A stretch of DNA of 64,000 bases from Gordonia namibiensis NBRC 108229 (GTDB lineage: Bacteria > Actinomycetota > Actinomycetes > Mycobacteriales > Mycobacteriaceae): the NCBI RefSeq assembly GCF_000298235.1, contig NZ_BAHE01000006.1:1-64000 (forward strand), in the 5' to 3' direction. The notes beneath the pieces were generated by a model, which worked only from the letters and a program-made list of their open reading frames with translations, did no database searches and had not been told where the DNA came from. Made by a program: the position numbers and the translations under genes. Below, in pieces: positions 15,349-31,090 of the stretch (position 1 is its first letter; each line of letters starts with the position of its first letter).

Positions 15349-16230
15349 ATGACTTCGGACTCTGGCGTCTACACGCTCAAAAAACTGGCGGCCATGGGCT
15401 GGTCACCTGACGACATCAAGCGCGGCCGTCAGTCGGAAACGCTGATCCCGGTGGCGCGTGGGTGGGTTCGGTCGGCGACCGCCGACCCCCGGGTCGTCGC
15501 CGCAGTGAAAGCAGGTGGCGCGCTGTCGTGCGTGGGAGCGCTGCGATTTCACCAAGCGCACGATTCGAGTGGGATCTGGGTTCCGCCCGGGCACAACGAG
15601 ACCCACGTCCGACGGAGTAAGCACATGAAGGGCAAGCCCCGCCCCAGCGGCCCCTTTCGATGGTGTCAGGGCTACGGCCAGCCGCTACCCGTCGTCACCG
15701 CCGTCGACTCGATCCCGCTCGCCCTCAACTGCGCGGCACGATGTCTCACGCCCGAAGAATGGATCGCGACCGTCGACTCCGTCCTCAGTACGACCGAATG
15801 GACCATCCCCGACATCCAGGCCGAGATGGGTCGCGTGGCCAAAGCCGTGACCGGGATGTTCGCCCGGTGCGATGACCGCTCCCAATCCGGAACCGAATCG
15901 ATCGCCAGGCTCCGCCTGATCGCCGCAGGTTTCGAGGTGCAGGTGCAGCCCGATATCGGCACGCACGAGCACGCGGACCTGCGTGTCGGCGCACTCCTGA
16001 TCGAATGCGACGGTCGGGCGTATCACTCCGATGCGGAGGCGTTCCGCAACGACCGCCGACGCGATCGGATGACGATGATCGACCGGTGGATGACCATGCG
16101 CCTGACCTACGACGATGTCCTCTACAACTGGGAAGAAGTACTCGAAGACATTCGTGCGGTCACGCGAAGCGACCGGCACCGCATCCGCCGGGACAACGAC
16201 CCGCGCCGACGCGAGAACTCATCCATCTGA
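15349..16230 (+). CDS. DUF559/Vsr-like endonuclease-fold protein with AbiEi-type N-terminus
   Basis: A 293-residue protein of a family abundant in high-GC actinobacteria. The N-terminus (YTLKKLAAMGWSPDDIKRG) resembles AbiEi antitoxin-type winged helices. The C-terminal 110 residues look like a PD-(D/E)XK very-short-patch-repair fold: ESIARLRLIAAGFEVQVQPD, then HADLRVGALLIECDGRAYHS (putative active-site acidic residues) and FRNDRRRDRMTMIDRWMTMR. The ATG at 15349 has no clear ribosome site. Two related palindromic repeats flank it, and the second encodes its last residues and stop. A broken relative lies at 39276-39663. Whether it is an active nuclease, an antitoxin-like regulator or a mobile-element protein is unknown. 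Confidence 0.72.
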   Translation: MTSDSGVYTLKKLAAMGWSPDDIKRGRQSETLIPVARGWVRSATADPRVVAAVKAGGALSCVGALRFHQAHDSSGIWVPPGHNETHVRRSKHMKGKPRPSGPFRWCQGYGQPLPVVTAVDSIPLALNCAARCLTPEEWIATVDSVLSTTEWTIPDIQAEMGRVAKAVTGMFARCDDRSQSGTESIARLRLIAAGFEVQVQPDIGTHEHADLRVGALLIECDGRAYHSDAEAFRNDRRRDRMTMIDRWMTMRLTYDDVLYNWEEVLEDIRAVTRSDRHRIRRDNDPRRRENSSI

Positions 16231-16285
16231 ACACCACCGAAGGGCATAACGCCCTTCGACCGCGCTGACGAGGACGAGATTTCCA
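16217..16285. repeat. 70-bp palindromic repeat, copy 2 (diverged)
   Basis: It aligns over its whole length with 15238-15307: ACTCATCCATCTGA matches ACTCGTCCATCTGA, and AGGGCATAACGCCCT matches the inner hairpin. It ends in GACGAGATTTCC, against GACGCGAATTTCCC in copy 1. The right outer arm is degraded. It contains the stop codon (16228-16230) of the nuclease-like gene. Confidence 0.7.
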
Positions 16286-16380
16286 CCGATCCGAGAGCTG
16301 TGACAGAAAGAGGACCGAAATCGTCCGCAATGCCTGGGATCGTGGTGTCACACCGAAAGACCACAACATCAGGAGGAACC

Positions 16381-16752
16381 GTGAACTGGACACTCGAACT
16401 CGTCATCCTGCCGGTCAGCGACGTCGACCGCGCCCGCGACTTCTACGCGAAGATCGGGTTCAACGCCGACCACGACCACACGGTCTCCGAGGACGTTCGC
16501 TTCGTCCAGATGACGCCGCCCGGTTCCGCCTGCTCGATCGCATTCGGCAAGGGCCTCACCGACGCCGAGCCCGGGTCGGTGAAGGGAATGCAGGTGGTCG
16601 TCACCGACATCAACGCCGCGCGCGACCAATTGCTCGCCGCCGGTGTCGATCCCGGCGAGGTCGACGTGCAGCCGTGGGGGCATTTCGTGTACTTCGCCGA
16701 CCCCGACGGCAACCAGTGGTCGGTGCAGTACATGCCGTATCGCGACAACTGA
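16381..16752 (+). CDS. VOC-family (glyoxalase-like) protein
   Basis: A 123-residue single-domain protein of the vicinal-oxygen-chelate superfamily (glyoxalase I, bleomycin-resistance and extradiol-dioxygenase fold). The two beta-alpha-beta-beta-beta halves are visible: LELVILPVSDVDRARDFYAK at the start, then VKGMQVVVTDINAARDQLLA and the usual ending WGHFVYFADPDGNQWSVQ. The substrate is not predictable. The GTG at 16381 is chosen because AGGAGG (16371-16376) lies four bases upstream. It stops 36 bp before glutaminase on the same strand and may be cotranscribed. Confidence 0.88.
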   Translation: MNWTLELVILPVSDVDRARDFYAKIGFNADHDHTVSEDVRFVQMTPPGSACSIAFGKGLTDAEPGSVKGMQVVVTDINAARDQLLAAGVDPGEVDVQPWGHFVYFADPDGNQWSVQYMPYRDN

Positions 16753-16788
16753 CTGCCGCGCCGCGGGCGGTCGTGGATACGGTGGGAT

Positions 16789-18009
16789 ATGCGATCCCCC
16801 ATCGACGACTATCTCCATCAGGTTCTCCAGGACTGTCGTGACGACGACGCCGGGGACGTCATGTCCGGCAATCGTGAACTCGAACGGGCGGATCCGTCGT
16901 CCTTCGGCATCGCCCTGGCCACCGTCGACGGGACCGTCTACACCGCCGGCGACGCCGACCACGAGTTCTCCATGCAGTCCATCGCCAAGCTGCCCGCCTA
17001 CGCCCTCGCGCTGCGGGACCGGGGACTCGACGGCGTCCTCGACCGCGTCGACACCGAACCGTCCGGCGATGCCTTCAACGAGATCTCCCTCGAAGCCGAG
17101 ACCGGCCGCCCCCGCAACGCACTCATCAACGCCGGCGCCATCGCAGTCCACGGGATGGTCGACGGCGACAGCGCCACCGAACGGGTCGACCGCATCGCCG
17201 ACCTGGTGAGCACCCTCGCCGGGCGCGAGCTGTCCATCGACAACGACGTCCACTCCGCCGAACTCGCCTCCGACGATCACAACACCGCCCTCGCCTACCT
17301 GCTGCGATCCGCGGGCAAGCTCGAATACGAACCCGACGAGGTCGTCGACGGATACGCCGCACAATGCGCGATCAAGGTCAGCTGCCGCGACCTCGCGGTC
17401 ATGGGGTCGGTCCTCGCCAACGGCGGGCTGTCCACCACCAATGACGACGAAAGTCTCCTCGAAGGCTGGATCACCCGGCACCTGCTGTCGGTGATGGCCA
17501 CCTGCGGCATGTACGACGGCAGCGGCAGCTGGATGGCCAAGGTCGGGATACCCGCGAAAAGCGGTGTGAGCGGGGCGATCCTGGGGGTTCTCCCCGGTCA
17601 GGTCGGAGTCGCGGTGTGGTCGCCACGACTCGACGAGCAGGGCAACAGCGTGCGCGGCGTCGCCGTGTTCGAAAGGCTCTCCCGCGACATGGAACTGCAC
17701 ATGATGCACGTCGCGCCGTCAGGCATGCCGGCATTGCGCTCGGTCCACGAAGACAATGGTGCGACCGTCGTCGAACTCCAGGGCGACGTGCGCTTCGCGG
17801 GTGCGGAGATCATCGCAAGCCGTGCGTGCGAGGGTTTCTCGACCGACAAGGTCGTCATCGACCTCACCCACGTCCGCGTCATGGACGACGCCGCCCGAGG
17901 GCTGCTGCGCGAAATCGCGAAACGACTCGAGGACGAATACGACACCACCATCGAGGACCCCAACCAACTCATGGATGAGGGACCGGACGACGAGGACACC
18001 GACGAGTAA
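16789..18009 (+). CDS. glsA: Glutaminase A fused to a STAS domain
   Basis: Hydrolyses L-glutamine to glutamate and ammonia. It has 406 residues. The first 305 or so are the serine-dependent beta-lactamase-like glutaminase fold, with the catalytic Ser-x-x-Lys in FSMQSIAKLPAYAL (Ser about 66, Lys about 69) and the conserved RNALINAGAI. From about residue 315 a STAS domain follows (ATVVELQGDVRFAGAEII, then DKVVIDLTHVRVMDDAARGL), a fold that usually binds anionic small molecules or partner proteins. This fusion is found in some actinobacterial glutaminases. The stop overlaps the next gene's start (TAATG), so a secreted hydrolase is translationally coupled to it. Confidence 0.92.
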   Translation: MRSPIDDYLHQVLQDCRDDDAGDVMSGNRELERADPSSFGIALATVDGTVYTAGDADHEFSMQSIAKLPAYALALRDRGLDGVLDRVDTEPSGDAFNEISLEAETGRPRNALINAGAIAVHGMVDGDSATERVDRIADLVSTLAGRELSIDNDVHSAELASDDHNTALAYLLRSAGKLEYEPDEVVDGYAAQCAIKVSCRDLAVMGSVLANGGLSTTNDDESLLEGWITRHLLSVMATCGMYDGSGSWMAKVGIPAKSGVSGAILGVLPGQVGVAVWSPRLDEQGNSVRGVAVFERLSRDMELHMMHVAPSGMPALRSVHEDNGATVVELQGDVRFAGAEIIASRACEGFSTDKVVIDLTHVRVMDDAARGLLREIAKRLEDEYDTTIEDPNQLMDEGPDDEDTDE

Positions 18010-19010
18010 TGAGGAGGCCGAAGCGGTTCCGCGTGCGATGGGTCGCGGCCCTCGCCGTCGTCGCCGTGCTCTTCGGAGTGACCCCGGCAGCCGTACGGGC
18101 CACCCCGGTCACACAGCAGTCCGTGGAGGTGTCGTCGTCCCCGGTTGCCACCGAATGCGCGGGCAAACCCGTCCGGGTCGACGCCCGCTGGTACTTCCCC
18201 GCCGGCCGGCCCACCGCTCTGGTCTGGCTCCAGCACGGCTTCTCCCGTAGCGCAGCCAATCTCGACGCGCTGGCGCGCGCCTACGCGAACTCGGGTTTCC
18301 TCGTCGTGAGTCCGACACTGGACTCGGTCAATCTCACCGGCTGTGCGGTCGCGTACAACATCGCCGACAACTCGGCCTTCGCCCGGACCATCGGCGGGGT
18401 GTTCGGCTCTGGCCGGGACGAAGGCAGCCCACTCGCGATGAGTCTTGGTCGGGCGCGGGAGGCGGCACATCGGCCCGACGCGACGATGCCGTACCGGATG
18501 GTCTTCGCCGGGCATTCGGCCGGCGGCGAATTCGTCGTGGTGGCGGCCGACGCACTCCGCCACTCGGACCCGATTGCCTACCGGCGCCTGGCCGGCCTCA
18601 TGCTGTTCGATCCCGTCAACTCGTTCCTCGGCGCCCACTTCGCCTCCGCCGCAGCATCTCTCGGGTCCGACCGACTTCCGATCCGGGTGATCGCATCGCA
18701 ACCGTCGGTGTCCAACACGTTCGAATCCGGCGTGTCCATCCTCCAGCGGACGACGAGGCAGGATTTTCTCGGTTCGCGACTGGTCACCGGCGTGCACATC
18801 GACGCCGAAGGCGAGTCCACCGACCTGATCGGTGAACTGTCCGAGCTCGCCGTGCCGCGTCCACGCAACGGTCGGGTCATCCACACCCTGGCCACCGGAT
18901 GGTCGTCGGACATGGTGGCCGACACCATGACTCGGACCTACTACCCCGGCGGACGCTACTACGACCTCCTCCTCTCAACGGCCACCGACACCACGCTCCC
19001 CGTGCGCTGA
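18009..19010 (+). CDS. Secreted alpha/beta-hydrolase
   Basis: A 333-residue exported hydrolase. An N-terminal signal peptide (basic MRRPKRFRVR, then WVAALAVVAVLFGV, probable cleavage after AVRA) precedes an alpha/beta-hydrolase fold. The oxyanion region is WLQHGFS (about 74-80) and the nucleophile elbow is GHSAG with Ser at about 170. The acid and His are not clear by eye; DATMPYR and the HIDAEGESTD stretch are nearby. The substrate is unknown; a lipase, cutinase-like or chlorophyllase-type esterase is possible. Its ATG overlaps the glutaminase stop by one base. A strong bidirectional terminator separates it from convergent rpoC. Confidence 0.82.
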   Translation: MRRPKRFRVRWVAALAVVAVLFGVTPAAVRATPVTQQSVEVSSSPVATECAGKPVRVDARWYFPAGRPTALVWLQHGFSRSAANLDALARAYANSGFLVVSPTLDSVNLTGCAVAYNIADNSAFARTIGGVFGSGRDEGSPLAMSLGRAREAAHRPDATMPYRMVFAGHSAGGEFVVVAADALRHSDPIAYRRLAGLMLFDPVNSFLGAHFASAAASLGSDRLPIRVIASQPSVSNTFESGVSILQRTTRQDFLGSRLVTGVHIDAEGESTDLIGELSELAVPRPRNGRVIHTLATGWSSDMVADTMTRTYYPGGRYYDLLLSTATDTTLPVR

Positions 19011-19026
19011 GATGGCCCGGACAGCG

Positions 19027-19061
19027 AAAAGCCCTCGCACTCAACGAGTGCGAGGGCTTTT
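19027..19061. terminator. Bidirectional intrinsic terminator between hydrolase and rpoC
   Basis: A perfect 16-bp stem (19027-19042 and 19046-19061) with a three-base loop AAC. It has AAAA at one end and TTTT at the other, so it can stop transcription from both converging genes. Confidence 0.93.
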
Positions 19062-19076
19062 CAGCTGTCTTACGGC

Positions 19077-23033
<3,957 letters not shown>

Positions 23034-23071
23034 TTGTTACCTTTCCAGAGCTCTGTTGTCAGTGGTGAGGA

Positions 23072-26560
<3,489 letters not shown>

Positions 26561-26724
26561 GATGCGTCCTTCCAACACGACGTTATTCACAACCTAGATG
26601 TGCGGTGGCTTGATGGGCCGTTCGCTGGTGACACCCTGAGATCGGCGATCACCGCAGCACACACAACTAAGAGTGGCCGTAGAAGGATCGATTGATGGAC
26701 AGGAGGCAGCCAGCGCAACGTCCA

Positions 26725-26755
26725 ACTGTAGCAGAAAATAGACGCACTTTGTCAA
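26725..26755 (-). promoter_or_regulatory. Predicted rpoBC promoter
   Basis: On the minus strand TTGACA (26755-26750) is followed after 19 bp by TACAGT (26730-26725). This is a perfect -35 and a good actinobacterial -10, about 165 bp upstream of the rpoB start. The rest of the gap 26591-26894 shows no credible gene. Confidence 0.65.
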
Positions 26756-26894
26756 GCCCGTCAAGAAACGATTTCGCACGGGTGGCTGCCTGCACTCAAT
26801 CGCTGGTCACAGCCTGGCCCGACAACGCCCAAACGTCAAGCGGTACGCGCCAATTTGGCGAACTTGTCCCGGGACTCACCCGGTGACCTGGCGA

Positions 26895-27767
26895 TCAGAA
26901 GGGCTCGACGCCCTGGATCCGCCACGTGTCGCCCTCCCTGACCATGGCGAACTGCGCGCGCGGTGCGCCGCTGTTGGTGGCCATGCTGTTCTGCGTCTCG
27001 CTGATGATCAGGTTGGCGATCACGGTCGCACGGTCGCCGGCCAGGTCCTTGACGCCCAAGGCGTCGACCCGGCACTCGGCACCGGTCTTGGTCTGCGTGA
27101 TCAGGTCCTTCTGCGCCTTGAAGGTCTTGTCGAACTCCTCGCGGGCCTGCCCCGTCAGGGCATCCTGTGCGCGCTTCTGCCAGTCGTCGAGCTCGGTGTG
27201 CTCGTAACCGAACACCGCGCAGATCCGTTGCTGCGCTTGCCCGGTCAGTTCCGAGGTGGCCTCACGCTCGATGAAGGCCTTGTTCGGACCGATGCTCGCA
27301 CCGGGGTGGAAGGCCAGGACCAGGGCGACGATGCCGAGGACCACCGCGACCGCGGCGAGGATCGCCGCGAGCGGGGTCGACCGCACCTTCTCGCCCACAC
27401 CGCTCCCCCGCCGGCCTCGAGGGGCGTCCGCTGAGGTGTCGGCCGCCGCGTCCGCCGCCGTCGGGTCGGCCGAGCTGGGACGCAGGGTCGAGACCCGGGA
27501 GACCGGCCTCTTCGGCTTGGTCAGGTCGGGCTTACTGGAATCGGACTCGGTGAGGTCCGGCGTGGCGGGCGACTCGGCGTCGGTGGTGACCTCGCCGGAC
27601 TTCGACATGGAGACGCCGGCGTCGGTGGTCGCCTCGTCGGACGTCGACGGGGTGACACCGGTGTCGGTGGTGACCTCATCGGATTCCGGACGGACGGGAC
27701 GGGTGTGTCCGGCGACCTTCGGCGTCGGACGACGCTTTCCTGCGGGCTTCCTCGGGTTCTGGGCCAT
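26895..27767 (-). CDS. Mce-associated membrane protein (second)
   Basis: A 290-residue protein of the Mce-associated (Mas) family, the last gene of the mce operon. The first 125 residues are Lys/Pro and Ser/Thr-rich and probably cytoplasmic (KPAGKRRPTPK). A single membrane helix follows at about 131-152 (AILAAVAVVLGIVALVLAF), then a periplasmic VirB8/NTF2-like domain ending DTWRIQGVEPF. Mas proteins are thought to steady the Mce complex. Its start overlaps the stop of the preceding Mas gene by one base (27767). The N-terminal tail contains degenerate repeats around VTTDTGVTPSTS and ATTDAGVSMSKS. Confidence 0.85.
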   Translation of the reverse strand: MAQNPRKPAGKRRPTPKVAGHTRPVRPESDEVTTDTGVTPSTSDEATTDAGVSMSKSGEVTTDAESPATPDLTESDSSKPDLTKPKRPVSRVSTLRPSSADPTAADAAADTSADAPRGRRGSGVGEKVRSTPLAAILAAVAVVLGIVALVLAFHPGASIGPNKAFIEREATSELTGQAQQRICAVFGYEHTELDDWQKRAQDALTGQAREEFDKTFKAQKDLITQTKTGAECRVDALGVKDLAGDRATVIANLIISETQNSMATNSGAPRAQFAMVREGDTWRIQGVEPF

Positions 27768-28429
27768 CAGTTTCCGCCTCCCGGTGCCGGCGCGGGCGCC
27801 TGACCGTTTCCGGCCTGACCCGCGTCTGCGTAGGCGATGCCTTCCAGGCCGAGGAGGTTCTCGGCCTTCCAGAGGTCGCCGTCCTTGACCATGCTCACGT
27901 CGAATCCGCGCGTCTCGTCGACGCCGGGCTGGCCGGGCCGCTCGAGGGTCGTGACGACGTAGACCAGGACCTTGGCCTTCTTCTCGTCGGGGTTGACCTC
28001 GGTCGGTGCGCTGCGCACCAGGCGCGCGCTGAGCTTGGCGGCCTCGGGTCCCGCCTGCGACAGCATGTCGAGCACGCTGCCGTCCTTGCCGCCGAGCACC
28101 TCTTCCTTGGCCTTGCCGGTCAGCGAGGCCTCGGCACGCTTCTTGAAGCCGTCGAGATCGGTGGGATCGATCGTGGTGACGTTCAGTACGGCCTGCTCGG
28201 CCGCCTGGGTGGCGTCGTCACGCGTCTGCTGCGCGGGGTACTGGTTCGCGTAGACGTCGTAGGCGCGCACTCCGAACACGACCACGCAGACCGTCGCCGC
28301 GATCACCGCGATGATCGCCAGGGCGAGCGGCGCGACACCGGCGATCCGCGTCCACGCGGGTCGGGTGCTCTTCTCGGTCGGATCAGTGTCCGAGTGTGCT
28401 GAGTCTGAGGGTTCGGGGGTGCCGGTCAT
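27767..28429 (-). CDS. Mce-associated membrane protein (first)
   Basis: A 220-residue Mas protein. A short cytoplasmic N-terminus precedes one membrane helix at about 36-58 (LALAIIAVIAATVCVVVFGV), then a periplasmic domain with the family's DATQAAEQAVLNVTTID segment and the ending DLWKAENLLGLEG. The C-terminal tail is Ala/Pro/Gly-rich. I chose the ATG at 28429: a promoter TTGGCC-17 bp-TATACA (28470-28442) would begin transcription about six bases upstream, and a GTG at 28441 overlaps that element. It lies 94 bp after mceF, the largest gap in the operon, and is coupled to the second Mas gene. Confidence 0.83.
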   Translation of the reverse strand: MTGTPEPSDSAHSDTDPTEKSTRPAWTRIAGVAPLALAIIAVIAATVCVVVFGVRAYDVYANQYPAQQTRDDATQAAEQAVLNVTTIDPTDLDGFKKRAEASLTGKAKEEVLGGKDGSVLDMLSQAGPEAAKLSARLVRSAPTEVNPDEKKAKVLVYVVTTLERPGQPGVDETRGFDVSMVKDGDLWKAENLLGLEGIAYADAGQAGNGQAPAPAPGGGN

Positions 28430-28441
28430 AGCAGAAGACAC

Positions 28442-28470
28442 TGTATAGATCGCTCCTGAGCGCAGGCCAA
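28442..28470 (-). promoter_or_regulatory. Internal promoter before the Mce-associated genes
   Basis: TTGGCC (28470-28465), a 17-bp spacer and TATACA (28447-28442). The predicted transcript starts only a few bases before the ATG at 28429, so it would be nearly leaderless. Confidence 0.5.
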
Positions 28471-28523
28471 GGCCGAGAGTCCGCCAGGGGGCGGAGTCCG
28501 GGCCCTGGACGGCCTGCGTTCGT

Positions 28524-29765
28524 CTACTTGGGCCGCACGCCGAGCAGCGCTGCGAGCTGCTGGGCCAACGGGTTGAGGTTCAGCTTGTCGGGGTCCTTCT
28601 TCGGCGTGGAGTCCCACGGCTGCGGGTACGCGGGATTCGCGTACTGCGCACGATCCGCACCGCGCACACCCGTCGGATTGCCGAGCGGCACGGTGCACTT
28701 GGCCTCGGTGTTGAACGGGAATTCGTCGTAGTGCTTGTCGAAGTTCGGGTTCTTGCGTCGCATCTCGGCCATGACCGCGTCGGTGCTCTCGTAGCCCCGG
28801 GTACATGCGGCCGGGTTGTTGGTCTCGAGGACGACGCCGAAGTGGATCTGGCCGTCACCGGGCGCCGGCGAGTGGCTACCGGCCGACAGCGCGGACAGCA
28901 TCGCGACGGTCGTCGAGATGTTGTAGGTCGCCGGCTCGATGGTGCGGGAGACCTCGGCGAGGTCCTTCACCACCTTGGAGATGTCGTTCCCGTTCTTCTG
29001 GATGAGCTCGGAGATCTCCGTCGCCGACAGCGTGCCGGTGGTGAGCAGACGACGCAGGTCGGGATCGGAGGTCGCGAGAGTCGCGGTGACCAGGTTGAGG
29101 TTCCGCGACCACGTGAGGATCGCATCCGACTGGTCGGCCTGCGTCTCGAGGACGACGTTCGAGTCCTGGATCAGCGACACGACCTGGGGCAGGTTGTCGA
29201 CGCCAGCACGCGACAGCTTCCCCAGCGAGTCGACGAGGCGGGTCAGGTTCTCGCTCTGACCGTTGAACGCCTTCCCGAGCTCGGTGATCACGATGTTCAG
29301 GTCGTCCACCGGGATCGACGAGGTGAAGTCGATCGCCGACTTCACGACGTCCTCCAGCGGCTCGGGCAGCTTGGACTTCGTGATGACGTCGCCGTCCTTC
29401 AGGTACGGCCCCTCCGCGGAGGTCGGCTGGAGGTCGACGTACTGCTCACCGATCGCCGAACGCGACGCGACGACCGCGGTCGCCGACGCCGGGATGTCCG
29501 GGCCGCCGGAGTCGATGTCGAGCTTCACGTCGACGCCGGTCTTGGTCAGCGTCATCCCGCCGACGCGTCCGACCGGCACGCCCTGGTACGAGACCTCGGC
29601 GTTGGTGAAGATGCCGCCGGAATCGGGCAGCTCCGCGGTGACCGTGTACATGCCGACACCGGCGAGCTTGTCGAGCCGCGCGTATTTGGCCCCGACATAC
29701 ACCAGCGCGATCAGGCCGACGACGACGAACACGATCAGCTGGATCTTGACGAGTCTGCTGGTCAT
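28524..29765 (-). CDS. mceF: Mce-family protein MceF
   Basis: A 413-residue MCE protein, sixth subunit of the operon. One N-terminal membrane helix (about 8-27, IQLIVFVVVGLIALVYVGA) is followed by the MCE/MlaD beta domain (YTVTAELPDSGGIFTNAEVS, then GVPVGRVGGMTLTKTGVDVK). A long helical tail of about 200 residues forms the needle of the Mce tube, followed by a Pro-containing end. MceA-F are thought to make a heterohexameric channel that carries lipid or sterol to the inner membrane. It overlaps mceE by four bases (ATGA). Confidence 0.92.
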   Translation of the reverse strand: MTSRLVKIQLIVFVVVGLIALVYVGAKYARLDKLAGVGMYTVTAELPDSGGIFTNAEVSYQGVPVGRVGGMTLTKTGVDVKLDIDSGGPDIPASATAVVASRSAIGEQYVDLQPTSAEGPYLKDGDVITKSKLPEPLEDVVKSAIDFTSSIPVDDLNIVITELGKAFNGQSENLTRLVDSLGKLSRAGVDNLPQVVSLIQDSNVVLETQADQSDAILTWSRNLNLVTATLATSDPDLRRLLTTGTLSATEISELIQKNGNDISKVVKDLAEVSRTIEPATYNISTTVAMLSALSAGSHSPAPGDGQIHFGVVLETNNPAACTRGYESTDAVMAEMRRKNPNFDKHYDEFPFNTEAKCTVPLGNPTGVRGADRAQYANPAYPQPWDSTPKKDPDKLNLNPLAQQLAALLGVRPK

Positions 29766-31090
29766 CGTCCTGCTCCTGTAGGTGCCTGCGACTTGGGTGC
29801 GATACCCAACGCCGCGAGCGGGCCGTCGAGAATGCCCTGTCCCGGCTTCGCAGGCGCGGGCATCGGGCCGGCACCCTCGGCCGATCGTGAGAACGATGCC
29901 GCCGGGTAGCGCCCGCCGGACGGCGGCGTGTTCGGTCCCGGCCGCCAGTTCGGGCCGGGCGGCAACAGCGTGATGGTCGGCCAGCCGTAGCGAGGTCCGT
30001 TACCGCCGTAGTACGGGTTCCGCTTGTCGACGGGCACCTTCACGCGGGCCGGGGGCGAGTACTTCGGTGTCCCCTGCCCCACGCCGAGTGCCTCGATCTG
30101 GTTGAGGATGCGCAGGTCCAGGGTCATGAACAGGTTGGTCGCATCGCCCTTGACGCCGGGCAGCAGCCAGTCCGGGAACGGATGGGTGAGGATCAGCGGT
30201 GCAGCGGTGATCGCGTCCGGGGCGGCCGCGGCGAGCTGGGTCAGCACCGGGCGCAGCGCCTTGAGGTCGTTGATCAGGGCCTTGCGCGACTTGCCGAGCA
30301 CGTCGGTGCCGACCTGGCCGAGCTCGTCGAGCTTGGTCAGCAGGTCGACGAACTGCGGGCGCTGTTCCTCGAGCACCTCGATGCCCTCGGGCAGCTGCTT
30401 GAGGATGCGGTCGATCTGTTCGGTCTGCGCCGCGGTCCGTTCGGACAGGTCGGCCAGCCCGTCGATCGCGCCGATGATGTCGTCACGCTGGCGGTTGAGG
30501 CCGGCGATCAGCTTCTCGGTCTGGTCGATCAGGTCGCGGACCTTGCCGGCCCGGCCGTCGAGCGCCTTGTTCAGTTCGGTGACGATCGGCTGGATCTGGT
30601 TGATACCACCGCCGGTGAGCAGCAGTGCCAGAGCACCGAGGACCTGCTCGATGTCGGTGGCGGTACGCGTCCGCGTCACCGGGATCGGCTCGGCCGGGTT
30701 CTGGCGCGGAGCCTTCGAGCTGTCCTCCGGTTCGCTCAGTGAGACGAACTTCTCGCCGAGGAGCGAGGTCTGCTGAACGCTCGCCTCGGACTCGTCGGAG
30801 AGGTCGACCTCGTTCTTGACCTCGACCGTGACCTGGGCGAACCACTGATCGTTCGGCACCTCGACCTTGGTCACGCGGCCGACGGGGATGCCGTCGCGCT
30901 TGACCATCGACTGGGGCACCAGGTCGAGCACGTCGTCGAACTGGATCTTGTAGGTGCGCGGGTTGCTGCCGGTGTCGACGCCACCGGGCAGCGGCAACGA
31001 CTGGATGCCGTTGGACATACAGCCCGACACGAGAACCGTGAGTGACAGGGCTGCACCGGCCAGGGCCATTCGCATGGACCGTCGGTTCAT
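29762..31090 (-). CDS. mceE: Mce-family lipoprotein MceE
   Basis: A 442-residue Mce protein and the operon's lipoprotein, as expected at position E (LprK-like). A signal peptide ends in the lipobox LVSGC, with lipidated Cys at about 24. The MCE domain starts YKIQFDDVLDLVPQSMVKRD and includes GIPVGRVTKVEVPNDQW. The helical needle region holds many Leu-spaced turns (LTKLDELGQVGTDVLGKSRK). The C-terminal 100 residues are Pro/Gly-rich and likely disordered. It overlaps mceD by one base and mceF by four. Confidence 0.92.
   Translation of the reverse strand: MNRRSMRMALAGAALSLTVLVSGCMSNGIQSLPLPGGVDTGSNPRTYKIQFDDVLDLVPQSMVKRDGIPVGRVTKVEVPNDQWFAQVTVEVKNEVDLSDESEASVQQTSLLGEKFVSLSEPEDSSKAPRQNPAEPIPVTRTRTATDIEQVLGALALLLTGGGINQIQPIVTELNKALDGRAGKVRDLIDQTEKLIAGLNRQRDDIIGAIDGLADLSERTAAQTEQIDRILKQLPEGIEVLEEQRPQFVDLLTKLDELGQVGTDVLGKSRKALINDLKALRPVLTQLAAAAPDAITAAPLILTHPFPDWLLPGVKGDATNLFMTLDLRILNQIEALGVGQGTPKYSPPARVKVPVDKRNPYYGGNGPRYGWPTITLLPPGPNWRPGPNTPPSGGRYPAASFSRSAEGAGPMPAPAKPGQGILDGPLAALGIAPKSQAPTGAGR

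Noticed and set aside
16300-16380. A longer N-terminus for the VOC protein starting at 16300
   Set aside because: The strong AGGAGG site sits directly before the GTG at 16381 and the upstream part has no VOC-family similarity.
26594-26779. Short minus-strand frame just upstream of rpoB
   Set aside because: It overlaps the predicted rpoB promoter and has unusual composition for a gene here; it is more likely untranslated leader.
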